DNA of 64,000 nucleotides from Paenibacillus agri (GTDB lineage Bacteria; Bacillota; Bacilli; Paenibacillales; Paenibacillaceae): contig NZ_JABWCS010000216.1 in assembly GCF_013359945.1 (NCBI RefSeq), forward strand, positions 62,001 to 126,000, written 5' to 3'. The position numbers and the translations under genes are program-made. Shown piece by piece: positions 1 to 8,231 of the stretch. The notes beneath the pieces were generated by a model that did no database searches, was not told the origin of the DNA, and saw only the letters and a program-made list of their open reading frames with translations. How positions within the stretch are numbered: the stretch's first letter is position 1; the number at the start of each line of letters is the position of its first letter.

Positions 1-693
1 TCAGCGTTTAGCGACACCATCACGACTAGGATATAAACCATTCAAATTAAGCAAAATCGACTTTAATTCAATTAAGTCATCGATTACGAAGTCAGCCTGG
101 GCAAGTTCATTTTCTTGTGCAAAATCAAAATTACACCCGATTGCAACTAAACCATTATCTTTAGCCGCATTTATATCCGATAGGCGGTCGCCTACTACTG
201 CCCCATTGGTAATACCATATTTTTCAATAACAATCCGGACTAAATCTGATTTATTCAGCGATTCAATTTGTTGGATACTAAATGCTTCAGTCACCCAATG
301 ATCCAAATTAAAATAACTGACAATGGCTTTTAAGTATTCCGTCAAACCATTACTCGCTATATAAATTGAACAATGATTCTCTTTTAAAAAACTGAAAACT
401 TCATTTACATTAGGATATAAAGCGCCTTTCCCACGCTTAATATTTTCAATTAATCTTTCCAGGAAATAAGCATCCGTCTGCTCTCTTTCTTCAATAGAAT
501 GATCAGGCAGCAATGCTTCCCATACTTTGGGTAAAGGTACACCCATAATTTCACGGTACTTATCAATAGGCGTTGCTGTATCCCATCTATTTAGCGACCG
601 TAAACGGTTAAAAGCATCCTCAAGAGATAATTCTAAAATCTTATCTGTTTGAAATAGTGTTCCATCCATATCAAAGATAAATGATTGCGACAT
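1..693 (-). CDS. HAD family hydrolase (phosphatase-like)
   Basis: Cytosolic HAD-superfamily hydrolase of about 230 residues. The N-terminal motif DMDGTLFQT supplies the nucleophile and acid aspartates, ASNG near residue 112 is motif II, and GDRLSDINAAK near residue 180 is the metal-binding motif IV. A helical cap sits between motifs I and II, as in phosphoglycolate phosphatase-like subfamily IA members. The start at 693 is preferred over an upstream GTG-like start because GGGAGAAG lies just before ATG TCG CAA. The stop is at the window edge, so the gene is complete. The substrate cannot be read from sequence; a phosphosugar or nucleotide phosphatase is plausible. Confidence 0.85.
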   Translation of the reverse strand: MSQSFIFDMDGTLFQTDKILELSLEDAFNRLRSLNRWDTATPIDKYREIMGVPLPKVWEALLPDHSIEEREQTDAYFLERLIENIKRGKGALYPNVNEVFSFLKENHCSIYIASNGLTEYLKAIVSYFNLDHWVTEAFSIQQIESLNKSDLVRIVIEKYGITNGAVVGDRLSDINAAKDNGLVAIGCNFDFAQENELAQADFVIDDLIELKSILLNLNGLYPSRDGVAKR

Positions 694-1083
694 TGGTTCT
701 TCTCCCTTTTTCAAAAAAGACTGATCTTCCCTCAAATTTTCACTATAACAATTACTTTTTCATTCTCCAAAGAATTCTCACTCTTACTATAGCATATGTC
801 GGAATTTAATCGTGGGGAAAGTATGCAACTAATTATACGGGATACTCTCTACCGTGCGGTCACCTCATACCGGAGGAGGATCCGCAGGGTCTACTAAATG
901 CACTACACCATTTTCTACGGATATGAGCTCTGTCTCTCATTGAACAGAAGTTGAATATTGTTATAACCTGCCCACTTAATGAGTGGCTTCTATCGTTTTT
1001 CCTACAGAAAAGTAAATAATCACATGGAATGATTTCCAATGTGACTATAAGAGGTTATTTTTTAACTATACGTTTGTTTTATG
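694..1083. other. Intergenic spacer with a hydrolase remnant
   Basis: Spacer of 390 bases. Positions 813-926 on the plus strand read as the C-terminal tail of an alpha/beta hydrolase (separate entry). An imperfect hairpin at about 1021-1044 (CACATGGAA ... TTCCAATGTG) could end minus-strand transcription of the VOC gene. Nothing else is recognisable. Confidence 0.5.
813..926 (+). pseudogene. C-terminal remnant of an alpha/beta hydrolase (haloacetate-dehalogenase-like)
   Basis: The plus strand from 813 reads WGKYATNYTGYSLP, then CGHLIPEEDPQGLLNA and a final HHFLRI before TGA at 924-926. The pattern CGH-(F/L)-(L/I)-PEE-x-P, a short helix and FL-R is the C-terminal catalytic-histidine segment of alpha/beta hydrolases of the haloacetate dehalogenase / epoxide hydrolase type. 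A stop at 807-809 lies directly upstream in the same frame, and no N-terminal part with the nucleophile elbow is present. It is therefore read as the surviving 3' end of a deleted gene. The family call rests on motif memory only. Confidence 0.5.
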
Positions 1084-1485
1084 CTACCTACTGCTAAACC
1101 GTTTGATCGCTTCCTCGGTCACTGGCTGGAAGAGGTTAACGAGGTTGCCGTCGGGATCGCGGAAAAACACTGAACGGTTTCCCCACGGCATCGTGGTCGG
1201 TTCCTGTACCCATTCTTCGACAATTGGCTTTAAGCGCACGTATTCGGCTTCGACATCGTCGACGCGGAACTCGATGATGACAGTGCGATTGTTGGCCGCT
1301 ACTACGGAACCAGCGCCGAATAGCCCCGCCGTCTGGGAGTGGCCGATTGCCAGGGTACAAGATGGCAGGGTGAGTTCGGCAAAAACGGGCGCGGGGCGCT
1401 CCGCCGAAACACCTATGACTTTCTCATAGAACTCGACGAGACGATCCACGTCGTCGGTAATGATGCGTACAGAAGCGAAATTCAC
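1084..1485 (-). CDS. VOC family protein (glyoxalase/bleomycin-resistance fold)
   Basis: A 133-residue single-unit VOC protein. It starts SVRIITDDVDRLVEFYEKVIG, the usual beta-alpha-beta opening, and ends with a typical FFRDPDGNLVNLFQP strand carrying the last metal-ligand position. The start is GTG at 1485, with AGGAAGG about 10 bases upstream. Such proteins work as dimers with a metal-dependent active site (glyoxalase, dioxygenase, thiol transferase) or as drug-binding proteins; the exact reaction is not visible. It lies downstream of the WYL regulator at 1600-2547, separated by a strong hairpin, so joint transcription is uncertain. Confidence 0.8.
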   Translation of the reverse strand: MNFASVRIITDDVDRLVEFYEKVIGVSAERPAPVFAELTLPSCTLAIGHSQTAGLFGAGSVVAANNRTVIIEFRVDDVEAEYVRLKPIVEEWVQEPTTMPWGNRSVFFRDPDGNLVNLFQPVTEEAIKRFSSR

Positions 1486-1578
1486 AAAATATCATCCTTC
1501 CTAATAATAAATGAAACAATAGTTTAATATCGTGGGCTAGAACCAACGACGTTACGTTTACATACCCGATTATAAAAC

Positions 1579-1611
1579 AACGCTACTGACAACGTTATGT
1601 CAGTAGCGTTT
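1579..1611 (-). terminator. Rho-independent terminator overlapping a stop codon
   Basis: The perfect 13-base arms AACGCTACTGACA (1579-1591) and TGTCAGTAGCGTT (1599-1611) flank a 7-base loop. On the minus strand the stem is followed by GTTTTAT. The right arm contains the last codons and TGA of the WYL regulator, so the gene's own 3' end forms the stem. On the plus strand a short TTTT also follows, so it may act in both directions. Confidence 0.75.
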
Positions 1612-2547
1612 TAACATCTTTTGAACTTCCTCAGTAATCCTTTTTCGGAATGATTCGGGTTCCAATACGATTACACCCGCTCCCCAGCCAAGCACCCATT
1701 GCAGCAATTCATCCAGTTGACGAACACGTAAGGTTACATGCAAACCATCTTGACGCTCTTCCATATCCTCTATGTAATGATAGTTCGATTCCTTCACCTT
1801 ATCTGCGATATCATGGTTAAATCGAAGGCGAACCCGCAAATGGCGATCATCCGGAGGGGTGTACTCCCTTAAGTTAAAATGCGCCGGTAGTTCGAATTGT
1901 TCATCCAGATCGATTAGCTCGGTCATTCGGGACAAACGGAAATGGCGAATATCTTGACGTAGATCACAACGGGCCACGAGCATCCAAGATCCTTCAACGA
2001 GTACTAGACCATAGGGAGCGACGGTACGATCACTATGGTAATTCCCCTTGGAATCACCAATCCCTTTCGAATAATGAAATCTGATCTTTCGTTCCTCTAA
2101 TATCGCCAGGCGGATCTTTTCGAAATATTCCTTTTCTTTTGACAGCACGTCCGGTTTACCGGGAGTGAGCAAGCGCAGCGCCTTGCGCACACGAGAAGTC
2201 TCATCGCGAACGCTCTCCGATAGAATGGCCTCGATTTTCCTCCGAGCGGCTTGAGCCCTGACACGATACTCATCATCAAATCGTTGCTCGATAAAGTCCG
2301 TTCCTATAAGCAAGGTCACGGCTTCTTCTACCGTGAAATGGATCGGCGGCAGGAAATAGCCTTTCATCAAAGAATATCCTGTGCCCGGGGCACCAATAAT
2401 CGGCACGCCCGCTTCGCTAAGTGCCTGAATATCACGATAGATGGTCCGCAAGCTGGTCTCGAATAGGTCCGCTAACTCTTCGCCCCGTACCACTTCTCTA
2501 CTTTGCAGCTCCAGAACGATGGCTAATAAACGGTCTGTTTTGTTCAT
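1600..2547 (-). CDS. YafY-type transcriptional regulator (HTH + WYL domain)
   Basis: 315-residue DNA-binding regulator. Residues 1-55 form a winged helix-turn-helix of the HTH_11 type (MNKTDRLLAIVLELQSR, then the recognition region LADLFETSLRTIYRDIQAL). The middle and C-terminal parts are a WYL module (FHYSKG, then APYGLVLVEGSWMLVARC) with a WCX extension. WYL domains are thought to bind ligands, often nucleic acids or nucleotides. ATG at 2547 is chosen because AGGGAGGCAG lies just upstream; a longer reading to 2691 would run through the 57-bp repeat at 2582-2638 and lacks a good ribosome site. Its target is unknown; the VOC gene downstream is a candidate. Confidence 0.85.
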   Translation of the reverse strand: MNKTDRLLAIVLELQSREVVRGEELADLFETSLRTIYRDIQALSEAGVPIIGAPGTGYSLMKGYFLPPIHFTVEEAVTLLIGTDFIEQRFDDEYRVRAQAARRKIEAILSESVRDETSRVRKALRLLTPGKPDVLSKEKEYFEKIRLAILEERKIRFHYSKGIGDSKGNYHSDRTVAPYGLVLVEGSWMLVARCDLRQDIRHFRLSRMTELIDLDEQFELPAHFNLREYTPPDDRHLRVRLRFNHDIADKVKESNYHYIEDMEERQDGLHVTLRVRQLDELLQWVLGWGAGVIVLEPESFRKRITEEVQKMLKRY

Positions 2548-2581
2548 TGGCTGCCTCCCTTGAAACTTAATGCTGTTCACC

Positions 2582-2638
2582 AAAAACTTGCCATCACTTG
2601 TGGTAAGGTTCATCGCGCTATGAGTAACGGCACGTTTT
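2582..2638 (+). repeat. 57-bp dispersed repeat, copy A
   Basis: Starts AAAAACTTGCCATCACTTG and ends GTAACGGCACGTTTT. It matches copies at 6694, 9591 and 11521 along its whole length, with the terminal inverted repeat AAAACTTGCC / GGCAAGTTTT slightly degraded on the right. It lies about 35 bases upstream of the WYL regulator start, so it falls inside that gene's leader or promoter. Confidence 0.8.
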
Positions 2639-2718
2639 AGAGAAACGATCATCCATATGATGTGTTCTTCATTTCTTTCTTCTGAACTCAAGAATAGTCT
2701 TGCTCCAAATACTCTTCG

Positions 2719-3684
2719 TTAATCCTCTAGTTTAGTGATCATCGCATGCACTTTACTCAAATTCGTCTTAAAATATGTAGTAAAATACCAGTCATGATAC
2801 TCTTTTGGTACTTCAATCTCATCAATGCTTCTATTACTTTGAACGGCTTCTGTCACTATTTTCATGATATTGGTTATATACCCCTTCACTTCGTGAAGTT
2901 CGTGTAAAGAGCATACTTCGCCATGTCCCGGTACGATAGTTTCTACATCTAGCAGTTCAACCTGCTCCAAAATATTCAGCCATTCCTGAGGATTTGCATG
3001 CGTCAAAACCGGGTGATGTTTTGAAAGCACCAGATCCCCTGTTACGGCTATTTTATCTTCAGGGATGTACACGATTGCATCACTTTGCGTGTGACCCCCG
3101 CCAAATGTGATGAGTTGAATGCTACGATTACTGCCATGTATGGTCATCAGTTGATCAAAAGTTATCGTCGGCAGCGAATGTACCAGATTGGGGAGCATCT
3201 TCATAAACTCACGGTCACTAGCATTTTCCCATGCCATTTCCCTTTTTAACTTTTCATCTGTCTCTTGTTGTATTTGCTCTTCAAGCTCGTCGATAGCCTG
3301 ATACATTTGATCCATATTTTCCTTATATTTCGTTAACCTATCCCTGGAAAAAGAATCCATAATCTCACGGGTAGTTGATGTCGAAATAATTTGAGCCGTA
3401 GGGATGAACACTTGATTTCCAGAGGTATGGTCACTGTGCCAATGCGTATTGATTACATAGGATACAGGATTTCCCGTAAGGTACTCTGCCGCCGCTTTCA
3501 AATCCTCAGCAGCCTGTATGGTCGAGAATGTATCCACGACAACAGTTGTATCGCCTAGATCAATGATTGCTGCATTTCCCAAAGAACCGGTACCTGGAAT
3601 CGCAATCGCTGCAATTACACTATCAGCGATGTGATTCAGCCGAAAATGCTCGGAGCCTCTAAATGTTTCTATCCTATTTTTCAT
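2719..3684 (-). CDS. MBL-fold metallo-hydrolase
   Basis: 321-residue metallo-beta-lactamase-fold hydrolase. The signature HWHSDH at residues 81-86 gives the binuclear metal site. The later ligands are the histidine in GGGHTQSD, the aspartate in VTGDLVL and the histidine in VPGHGEV, so the active site looks intact. There is no signal peptide, which suggests a cytosolic enzyme. About 90 residues between the HxHxDH motif and GGGHT include a charged helical stretch (MDQMYQAIDELEEQ). The start at 3684 has GGAGGGAGAGGCG upstream. The nearest families are quinoprotein-relay-like or SoxH-like hydrolases; the substrate is unknown. Confidence 0.85.
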   Translation of the reverse strand: MKNRIETFRGSEHFRLNHIADSVIAAIAIPGTGSLGNAAIIDLGDTTVVVDTFSTIQAAEDLKAAAEYLTGNPVSYVINTHWHSDHTSGNQVFIPTAQIISTSTTREIMDSFSRDRLTKYKENMDQMYQAIDELEEQIQQETDEKLKREMAWENASDREFMKMLPNLVHSLPTITFDQLMTIHGSNRSIQLITFGGGHTQSDAIVYIPEDKIAVTGDLVLSKHHPVLTHANPQEWLNILEQVELLDVETIVPGHGEVCSLHELHEVKGYITNIMKIVTEAVQSNRSIDEIEVPKEYHDWYFTTYFKTNLSKVHAMITKLED

Positions 3685-3810
3685 ATTCGCCTCTCCCTCC
3701 AATATCGGAATATATCATATGCCAGATCAATACGAGAGACAATGGTTTTTTTTCAAAAATCAGGATATACAAGCTAGACTTAAGAATGATGCATAGCAGA
3801 CGGTATGTTT

Positions 3811-4806
3811 TTAAAAAGCTTCCGCCATGAACCGGTACACTGTTCCGCTCCCGTCCGATTGCAACGTGTAAGCAATGTGCAGGACCTGGGACAGGTCCGC
3901 AATGATCTTCAGACCAAGACCGGAATGGCTGACATGTGCATCAAACCCTGTCCCGTTATCGCGGATCATCACCACATTGTCTTGAATCGTTACCTCGACT
4001 ATATTTGCGCTTGAATGTCTGAGCGCATTCTGAAAAATATTATCGAAAAGCCGCTGCAGCCACAGGGCGTTGCTTGTCCAGTTCAGCTCCCGGTTCAAGG
4101 ATGCATAATGCAGCTCCACACTCTGGATGCTGTAGAGATAAGCCCACTTTTTCACCATCGTCTCAAGTAATTCATGCAGATTCACCCGGTCCTTCAAAAT
4201 ATACGAACTGTCCGGCGTGCCGGCGGATTGAAGTCTGATTTCAGTCGTCAATTCCGAGATGTACTGAATCTGCCGGGACAGTGACCACGTTAAGTTGGCA
4301 TGCTCTGGATTCTCGATTTCCAGATCGAACAGCTGCAGCCGCATCGCGGTCAGTGGAGTGTTAATATCATGTCGCAGCTTGTTCATCATCTCCTTGTTAA
4401 GTTCTTCCTGCTCGCGGAGCTGAAGCTCCCGATAAGTCGTACGTTCAATTAACAGATTCACCGACCGGATCAAGTCTCCAATTTCATCCCCGCTGTAAAC
4501 GCTCAGTGTATCCGGAATCTTCTCGTCGCTCGCGAGCTCCCGAACCGTCTGATTGAGCAAATTAATTCGTTTCAGCAGGGAGTGAATGGACCTTGAGAAC
4601 AAGAGAGCAATCAGCAGCAGTGAGCACAAGAAGAGGCCGAGCATTACTGGGTAGGCAAAAGAGGCGTAAAAAGGTATCCCCCCGTTAACTGTCTTGAACA
4701 CCGCATCGTACACTAGCGAAACAAGCACGCCTACCGCCAGCATTATAACCGGCACCGTGACGAGTGCAGATACCAGCAGCAGCCGGAATTTAGTCTTTAA
4801 CGTCAT
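3811..4806 (-). CDS. Two-component sensor histidine kinase
   Basis: 331-residue membrane kinase with two transmembrane segments (about 8-36 and 48-70) separated by only about 12 residues, so there is almost no external sensing domain. This architecture suits kinases that sense membrane stress or partner with transporters. A HAMP-like linker follows. The phospho-acceptor His is residue 146 in KLRHDINTPLTAM, a variant of the usual HELRTPL. ATPase boxes: N at about 260, DNGTGF at 283-288 and GLGL at 296-299. It starts within the stop of the response regulator gene (4-base ATGA overlap), so the two are translationally coupled. Confidence 0.9.
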   Translation of the reverse strand: MTLKTKFRLLLVSALVTVPVIMLAVGVLVSLVYDAVFKTVNGGIPFYASFAYPVMLGLFLCSLLLIALLFSRSIHSLLKRINLLNQTVRELASDEKIPDTLSVYSGDEIGDLIRSVNLLIERTTYRELQLREQEELNKEMMNKLRHDINTPLTAMRLQLFDLEIENPEHANLTWSLSRQIQYISELTTEIRLQSAGTPDSSYILKDRVNLHELLETMVKKWAYLYSIQSVELHYASLNRELNWTSNALWLQRLFDNIFQNALRHSSANIVEVTIQDNVVMIRDNGTGFDAHVSHSGLGLKIIADLSQVLHIAYTLQSDGSGTVYRFMAEAF

Positions 4807-5477
4807 GATTTAAAATAGGTATTCAGTCGATACCCTTCTCCGTATATAGTCTCGATAATCCCGCCCAGTTCATCCTGAATCTTCGCCCTTACTTTCTTTA
4901 TATGTACCGGAATCAGATTGGGATTGCGGTCTTCCAATTGCCATACGTATTCGAGAAAATGCTCTTTGGACAGGATGCGGCCCCGGTTCTCGTACAGATA
5001 GAAGAACAGCTTACGCTCCGTCGCGGTAAAGAGCACCTCCTGGTGGAGGCTGCCGTTGAACACCCTTTTCCGCTCCGCGTCGATATACAGATGTAAAATC
5101 TGCACGAAGGTCCCGTAAGTGCTGTCCAGCATTTTCCGTATCCGGAGCAATAGTTCCCTAGGATCGAACGGTTTGACCATATACTCGTCTCCGATCTCCA
5201 GTCCTTGAAGCTTGCTGTCCATATCACCCCGGGCGGACAGAAAAATAACGGGGATAGGAAGTCCCCGATTCTTGAGCTTGCGGGTCAATAAATACCCGTC
5301 TTCATCTGGCAGCATCACATCCATAATGACCAGATCTATGTGTTTGATAATCTCCAGCATATCTTTGCCGTCTGTTCTCCAGTAGACCTTATACCCTTCG
5401 CGCTGTAATATTTTCACCAGCAATGAGCCGATTAAATGGTCGTCTTCTATAATGAGCAGGTTGTATTCCTTCATCAT
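4803..5477 (-). CDS. OmpR/PhoB-family response regulator
   Basis: 224-residue regulator with an N-terminal receiver. It has the acidic pocket EDD at 11-13, the phospho-acceptor Asp53 in IMDVMLPDEDG and the conserved Lys102 in MVKPF. The C-terminal winged helix carries the usual TATERKLFFYLYENRGRI and VHIKKVRAKI segments. It is the partner of the kinase encoded immediately downstream (4-base overlap) and lies 22 bases after the alpha/beta hydrolase gene. The operon order is hydrolase, regulator, kinase. Confidence 0.92.
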   Translation of the reverse strand: MMKEYNLLIIEDDHLIGSLLVKILQREGYKVYWRTDGKDMLEIIKHIDLVIMDVMLPDEDGYLLTRKLKNRGLPIPVIFLSARGDMDSKLQGLEIGDEYMVKPFDPRELLLRIRKMLDSTYGTFVQILHLYIDAERKRVFNGSLHQEVLFTATERKLFFYLYENRGRILSKEHFLEYVWQLEDRNPNLIPVHIKKVRAKIQDELGGIIETIYGEGYRLNTYFKS

Positions 5478-5499
5478 TCAGCCTTTCTGCTTGTCTGAT

Positions 5500-6414
5500 T
5501 TACAGTCTGTCCATGAACTTCTCCGCAAGCTGGAAGATTTCATCTGGTGCGTACAAATAGAGAGAGTGCTTACCTTTTACCCGAACCACCTCAGCAGCAT
5601 CCAACTGTCCGGCGATTACTTGATAGTGCTCTTCCTTTTGGAGAGTATATTTCGAATCCTGGTTCTCTTCCGTATAAGCGGATAGAAACAGGATCGGCGT
5701 TCCCTTAGGTAAAGGTAGCTTCAGTGATCGTCCAGCATTGGTGGCTGCGTTAAGGAGTTCCCGCATCATATCTTCATTGAAAACCTGCTTATAAGAAATC
5801 GCTTTGAATTTCTGAAAACCCAGGCGCGTCATCACATTCATGCCTCGCATGAACAGCTTGTCCAGCCTTCCTAACGGATACTCCACGTATTCTTCGGGAA
5901 GACCAATATCCAGTCCAATGATCGCTTTAATCTCATCGGGATATTTCTGCGCCCAATAGATCGCTTCCAGCCCTGACAAAGAGTGCGGCACCAGAATATA
6001 GGGCGGCTTGCTGCCGCTTCGATGCAGCGCTTCCCTCGACTCTTCGAGGATCTTATCCAGATCCCTATCGTCGCCAGCGATCTCGCTATACCCGTACCCG
6101 GCTTTTTCAATGACTGCGATTTTGTGATCCGCCGAGAATTTGCTGTAAAGCCCTTTAAGCTCATACATTGGTGAAGCAGTTCCGGAACCAGCCATGAACA
6201 CATAGGTGTCTTCGCCACTGCCCTCATTATATACATTAAGCTCATGGTCGTTTACCCTTACTCTCTGCCCTTCGCCTGCAAACAGCCTCGACTCCTCGCG
6301 CAGCTGATACAGGTGGTTCAAATAAATGGCCACGGTCCCTGCAATAAGCAGGCCGATGGCAGCTAATGTCAGTTGCTTCAGCATTTTCTTTACGGTCTTC
6401 CATCTTGTTCTCAT
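5500..6414 (-). CDS. Membrane-anchored alpha/beta hydrolase
   Basis: 304-residue alpha/beta hydrolase with one N-terminal transmembrane helix (about 14-34), so the catalytic domain is probably extracytoplasmic. The nucleophile elbow is VPHSLSG (Ser145), a variant of GHSLGG. The oxyanion region is VFMAGSGTASP and the probable catalytic His lies in KGKHSLYLY. The start at 6414 has AAGGGGGAG upstream. It is the first gene of an operon with a two-component system. By analogy with BceRS-type neighbours one might expect a transporter here; instead there is a hydrolase, so the signal and output are unknown. Confidence 0.85.
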   Translation of the reverse strand: MRTRWKTVKKMLKQLTLAAIGLLIAGTVAIYLNHLYQLREESRLFAGEGQRVRVNDHELNVYNEGSGEDTYVFMAGSGTASPMYELKGLYSKFSADHKIAVIEKAGYGYSEIAGDDRDLDKILEESREALHRSGSKPPYILVPHSLSGLEAIYWAQKYPDEIKAIIGLDIGLPEEYVEYPLGRLDKLFMRGMNVMTRLGFQKFKAISYKQVFNEDMMRELLNAATNAGRSLKLPLPKGTPILFLSAYTEENQDSKYTLQKEEHYQVIAGQLDAAEVVRVKGKHSLYLYAPDEIFQLAEKFMDRL

Positions 6415-6872
6415 TATCGTACTCCCCCTTATAGAGTACAGCATAGAGAATCATTCTAAAGATCTGATAAACATTTTTGTAACGTAGGCAAATTAGTATG
6501 AAGCTCGACTTGAATACAGAAGCCGCTTTTCCAAAGCAACATTAAGCAAATCCATTTGGGTATACCAAAACATCGTTATGTAGCACAAATAAGCCCGCAG
6601 AAGCCTGTTTGCGCATCGTTTCTATCGGAGCGTGCCCCATCCTACTCCTAAAGTCGATATAATGCCAACACAGACTCTTGCAAGATCTCCCAAGAAAACT
6701 TGCCACTACTTATGATAAGGTTCATCGCGCTGTCTGTAACGGCAAGTTTTGCAGAGGAACGAATTCGCGGGCCATTGACTCAGCTTCTTAGCAATAGTGT
6801 ATTAAAGACTTGTATAACACCCTAACCCTAACGATCCACCCGGATCACCGGGCGAATCGCTCTCACAGACCC
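6415..6872. other. Intergenic region with repeat copy B
   Basis: 458 bases without a credible gene. It holds the promoter region of the hydrolase/two-component operon, the 57-bp repeat at 6694-6750, and a short telomere-like string CCCTAACCCTAAC near 6822-6834. It also has a GC-rich imperfect hairpin (CACCCGGATCACCGGGCG) near 6838-6855 that may end transcription of the GT8 gene. None of these indicates a mobile element. Confidence 0.4.
6694..6750 (+). repeat. 57-bp dispersed repeat, copy B (best preserved)
   Basis: Starts GAAAACTTGCCACTACTTAT and ends CTGTAACGGCAAGTTTT. The terminal inverted repeat AAAACTTGCC / GGCAAGTTTT is perfect here. It shares the core ATGATAAGGTTCATCGCG with copy A. 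It lies about 280 bases upstream of the hydrolase start, in the same orientation as the other copies. Confidence 0.85.
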
Positions 6873-8111
6873 TTATGAGGTACGCTTCAAAGGGTATGTG
6901 CTTTTTTTCGGAGGTACCTTTTTCATCCCATGTTTGCTCTTTTTTCTGACCAGCGGCAGTTTCTTCTTTCTCAATTGCAGTGCTTTTTTCTTCTTTCTCA
7001 ATTGCAGTGCTTTTTTCTTCTTTACATGTAGACGCTTGATCAGTTTTATCCGCTTTATAGAACGATATTTGGCGCGGATCATTCTTTTCTTTCTCAGTCT
7101 TCTTATTATCCGTAACCGTAACGATCTGCGGCGTTTCCGTCTGCGCCGCTTTACGGGAATATTCTCCGGGGCCGGGGCTGCCACTTCAGGGGCCGGGGCT
7201 ACCACTTCAAGGGCCGGGGCTGCCACTTCAGGGGCCGGGTTTTCCGGAAGCTGTATTTCTACAGGTTGAATTTCTGGAGCGGGCGGCTCAGGCGGGATGT
7301 TGGCCTGCTCCGGCTCAGAAACTGGCGCTGGTGTAAATTCTCCGCCCCAGGGAGTCATGGCAAGGAATTTATTGTATAGCGGTGCTGCGGGTGAGTCTGT
7401 CTCCCACCATTTGTTGTCTCCGGCGAAATGAACAATTTTATTATCTAAATCGAGTTCGCTATGAGCGAACGTATTAAAGCGCTGATCCATTTGCAAATAG
7501 TTAGAGCTATAAACGGCATTCAGAACATCCTGATCCGGCATGGTCATCATTGGAAAATTACGCAAGAAATCAAGCATTTCTCCATACCAATTCTGTTTAT
7601 TGCGGATATTGTTCAGTTGAAACAGAATAACCCCTGAGTTAAAATACAGCTCCGCACTTAGCCCAAGTGAGGTAAAGTACTCAAGCAAGTTTTCGCCCTG
7701 GTCCAGCACTGCGCCCAAATAGTGTTCTCCCAGGTCGATGCTCCACAATTCGTTAATATCCATATTGACCAAAATGTCGCAGTCCAGATAAATAACCCTG
7801 TCAGCCTGAATTAAATTCGGAAGCAACAAACGGTACATACTTGCCATAGTCCAATATTCAATTTTATGAACGCCGGCTGCAACTTCAATCATATCCCCAG
7901 GAACTGTAACATGATAAAAAAAGATGTTGTGATGAAATACATCCACCAACTGGGTGAGCTTTAACTTGTTCTCTTCACTTAAGGAATCGTCATGCACAAT
8001 GTGCACATTGATCGTTTGCTGGGTATTGAAAAAAATCGATGCAAGAACAACACCCGCATGCGCCGTATAACTCCCGTCTTTATCGTTAATCGTCAAAACC
8101 AGCTCAATCAT
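6873..8111 (-). CDS. GT8 family glycosyltransferase with long basic C-terminal tail
   Basis: 412-residue protein in three parts. Residues 1 to about 250 are a GT8 (lipopolysaccharide galactosyltransferase-like) catalytic domain with the metal/UDP-sugar DxD motif at 110-112 (YLDCDILVNMD) and a terminal HFAGDNKWW. Next comes a Pro/Ala/Glu linker with the octad APAPEVAA repeated about three times. The last ~90 residues are mostly Arg and Lys (KRRRRKRRRS, KKKKALQLRKKK). ATG at 8111 is favoured by AGGGTAGGTGG upstream. The enzyme probably adds a hexose to a cell-surface or intracellular acceptor; the tail could bind an anionic polymer. The nucleotidyltransferase gene upstream may supply the sugar nucleotide. 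Confidence 0.85.
   Translation of the reverse strand: MIELVLTINDKDGSYTAHAGVVLASIFFNTQQTINVHIVHDDSLSEENKLKLTQLVDVFHHNIFFYHVTVPGDMIEVAAGVHKIEYWTMASMYRLLLPNLIQADRVIYLDCDILVNMDINELWSIDLGEHYLGAVLDQGENLLEYFTSLGLSAELYFNSGVILFQLNNIRNKQNWYGEMLDFLRNFPMMTMPDQDVLNAVYSSNYLQMDQRFNTFAHSELDLDNKIVHFAGDNKWWETDSPAAPLYNKFLAMTPWGGEFTPAPVSEPEQANIPPEPPAPEIQPVEIQLPENPAPEVAAPALEVVAPAPEVAAPAPENIPVKRRRRKRRRSLRLRIIRRLRKKRMIRAKYRSIKRIKLIKRLHVKKKKALQLRKKKKALQLRKKKLPLVRKKSKHGMKKVPPKKSTYPLKRTS
6958..7020. repeat. 27-bp tandem repeat in the basic-tail coding region
   Basis: The unit containing TTCTCAATTGCAGTGCTTTT occurs twice in a row with period 27. On the coding strand it encodes the duplicated segment KKKALQLRK in the GT8 tail. 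A third, partial unit follows before 7020. Confidence 0.7.
7160..7240. repeat. 24-bp tandem repeat encoding the Pro/Ala linker
   Basis: Units of the form GGGGCCGGGGCTGCCACTTC recur three to four times with period 24. They encode the octapeptide APAPEVAA or APALEVVA in the linker of the GT8 protein. The linker length could vary between strains by slippage. Confidence 0.75.
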
Positions 8112-8231
8112 TCTCAAGGACCACCTACCCTTAAAAGTATTCTTCTGCATAGTCGTCTAATGCATTTGACTACTTTAAGTGTATGTTTACCCCAGTGACT
8201 GGATTGGACCAATCCCCAGTAAGCAGCTGAT

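Noticed and set aside
6820-6836. Telomere-like CCCTAACCCTAAC string
   Set aside because: Only two units, within a spacer of a bacterial chromosome; no array or end structure.
6898-7269. Plus-strand frame rich in Phe and Leu opposite the GT8 tail
   Set aside because: It is the antisense image of Lys/Arg codons in the basic tail; hydrophobic runs arise from AAA/AAG complements. No ribosome site was found.
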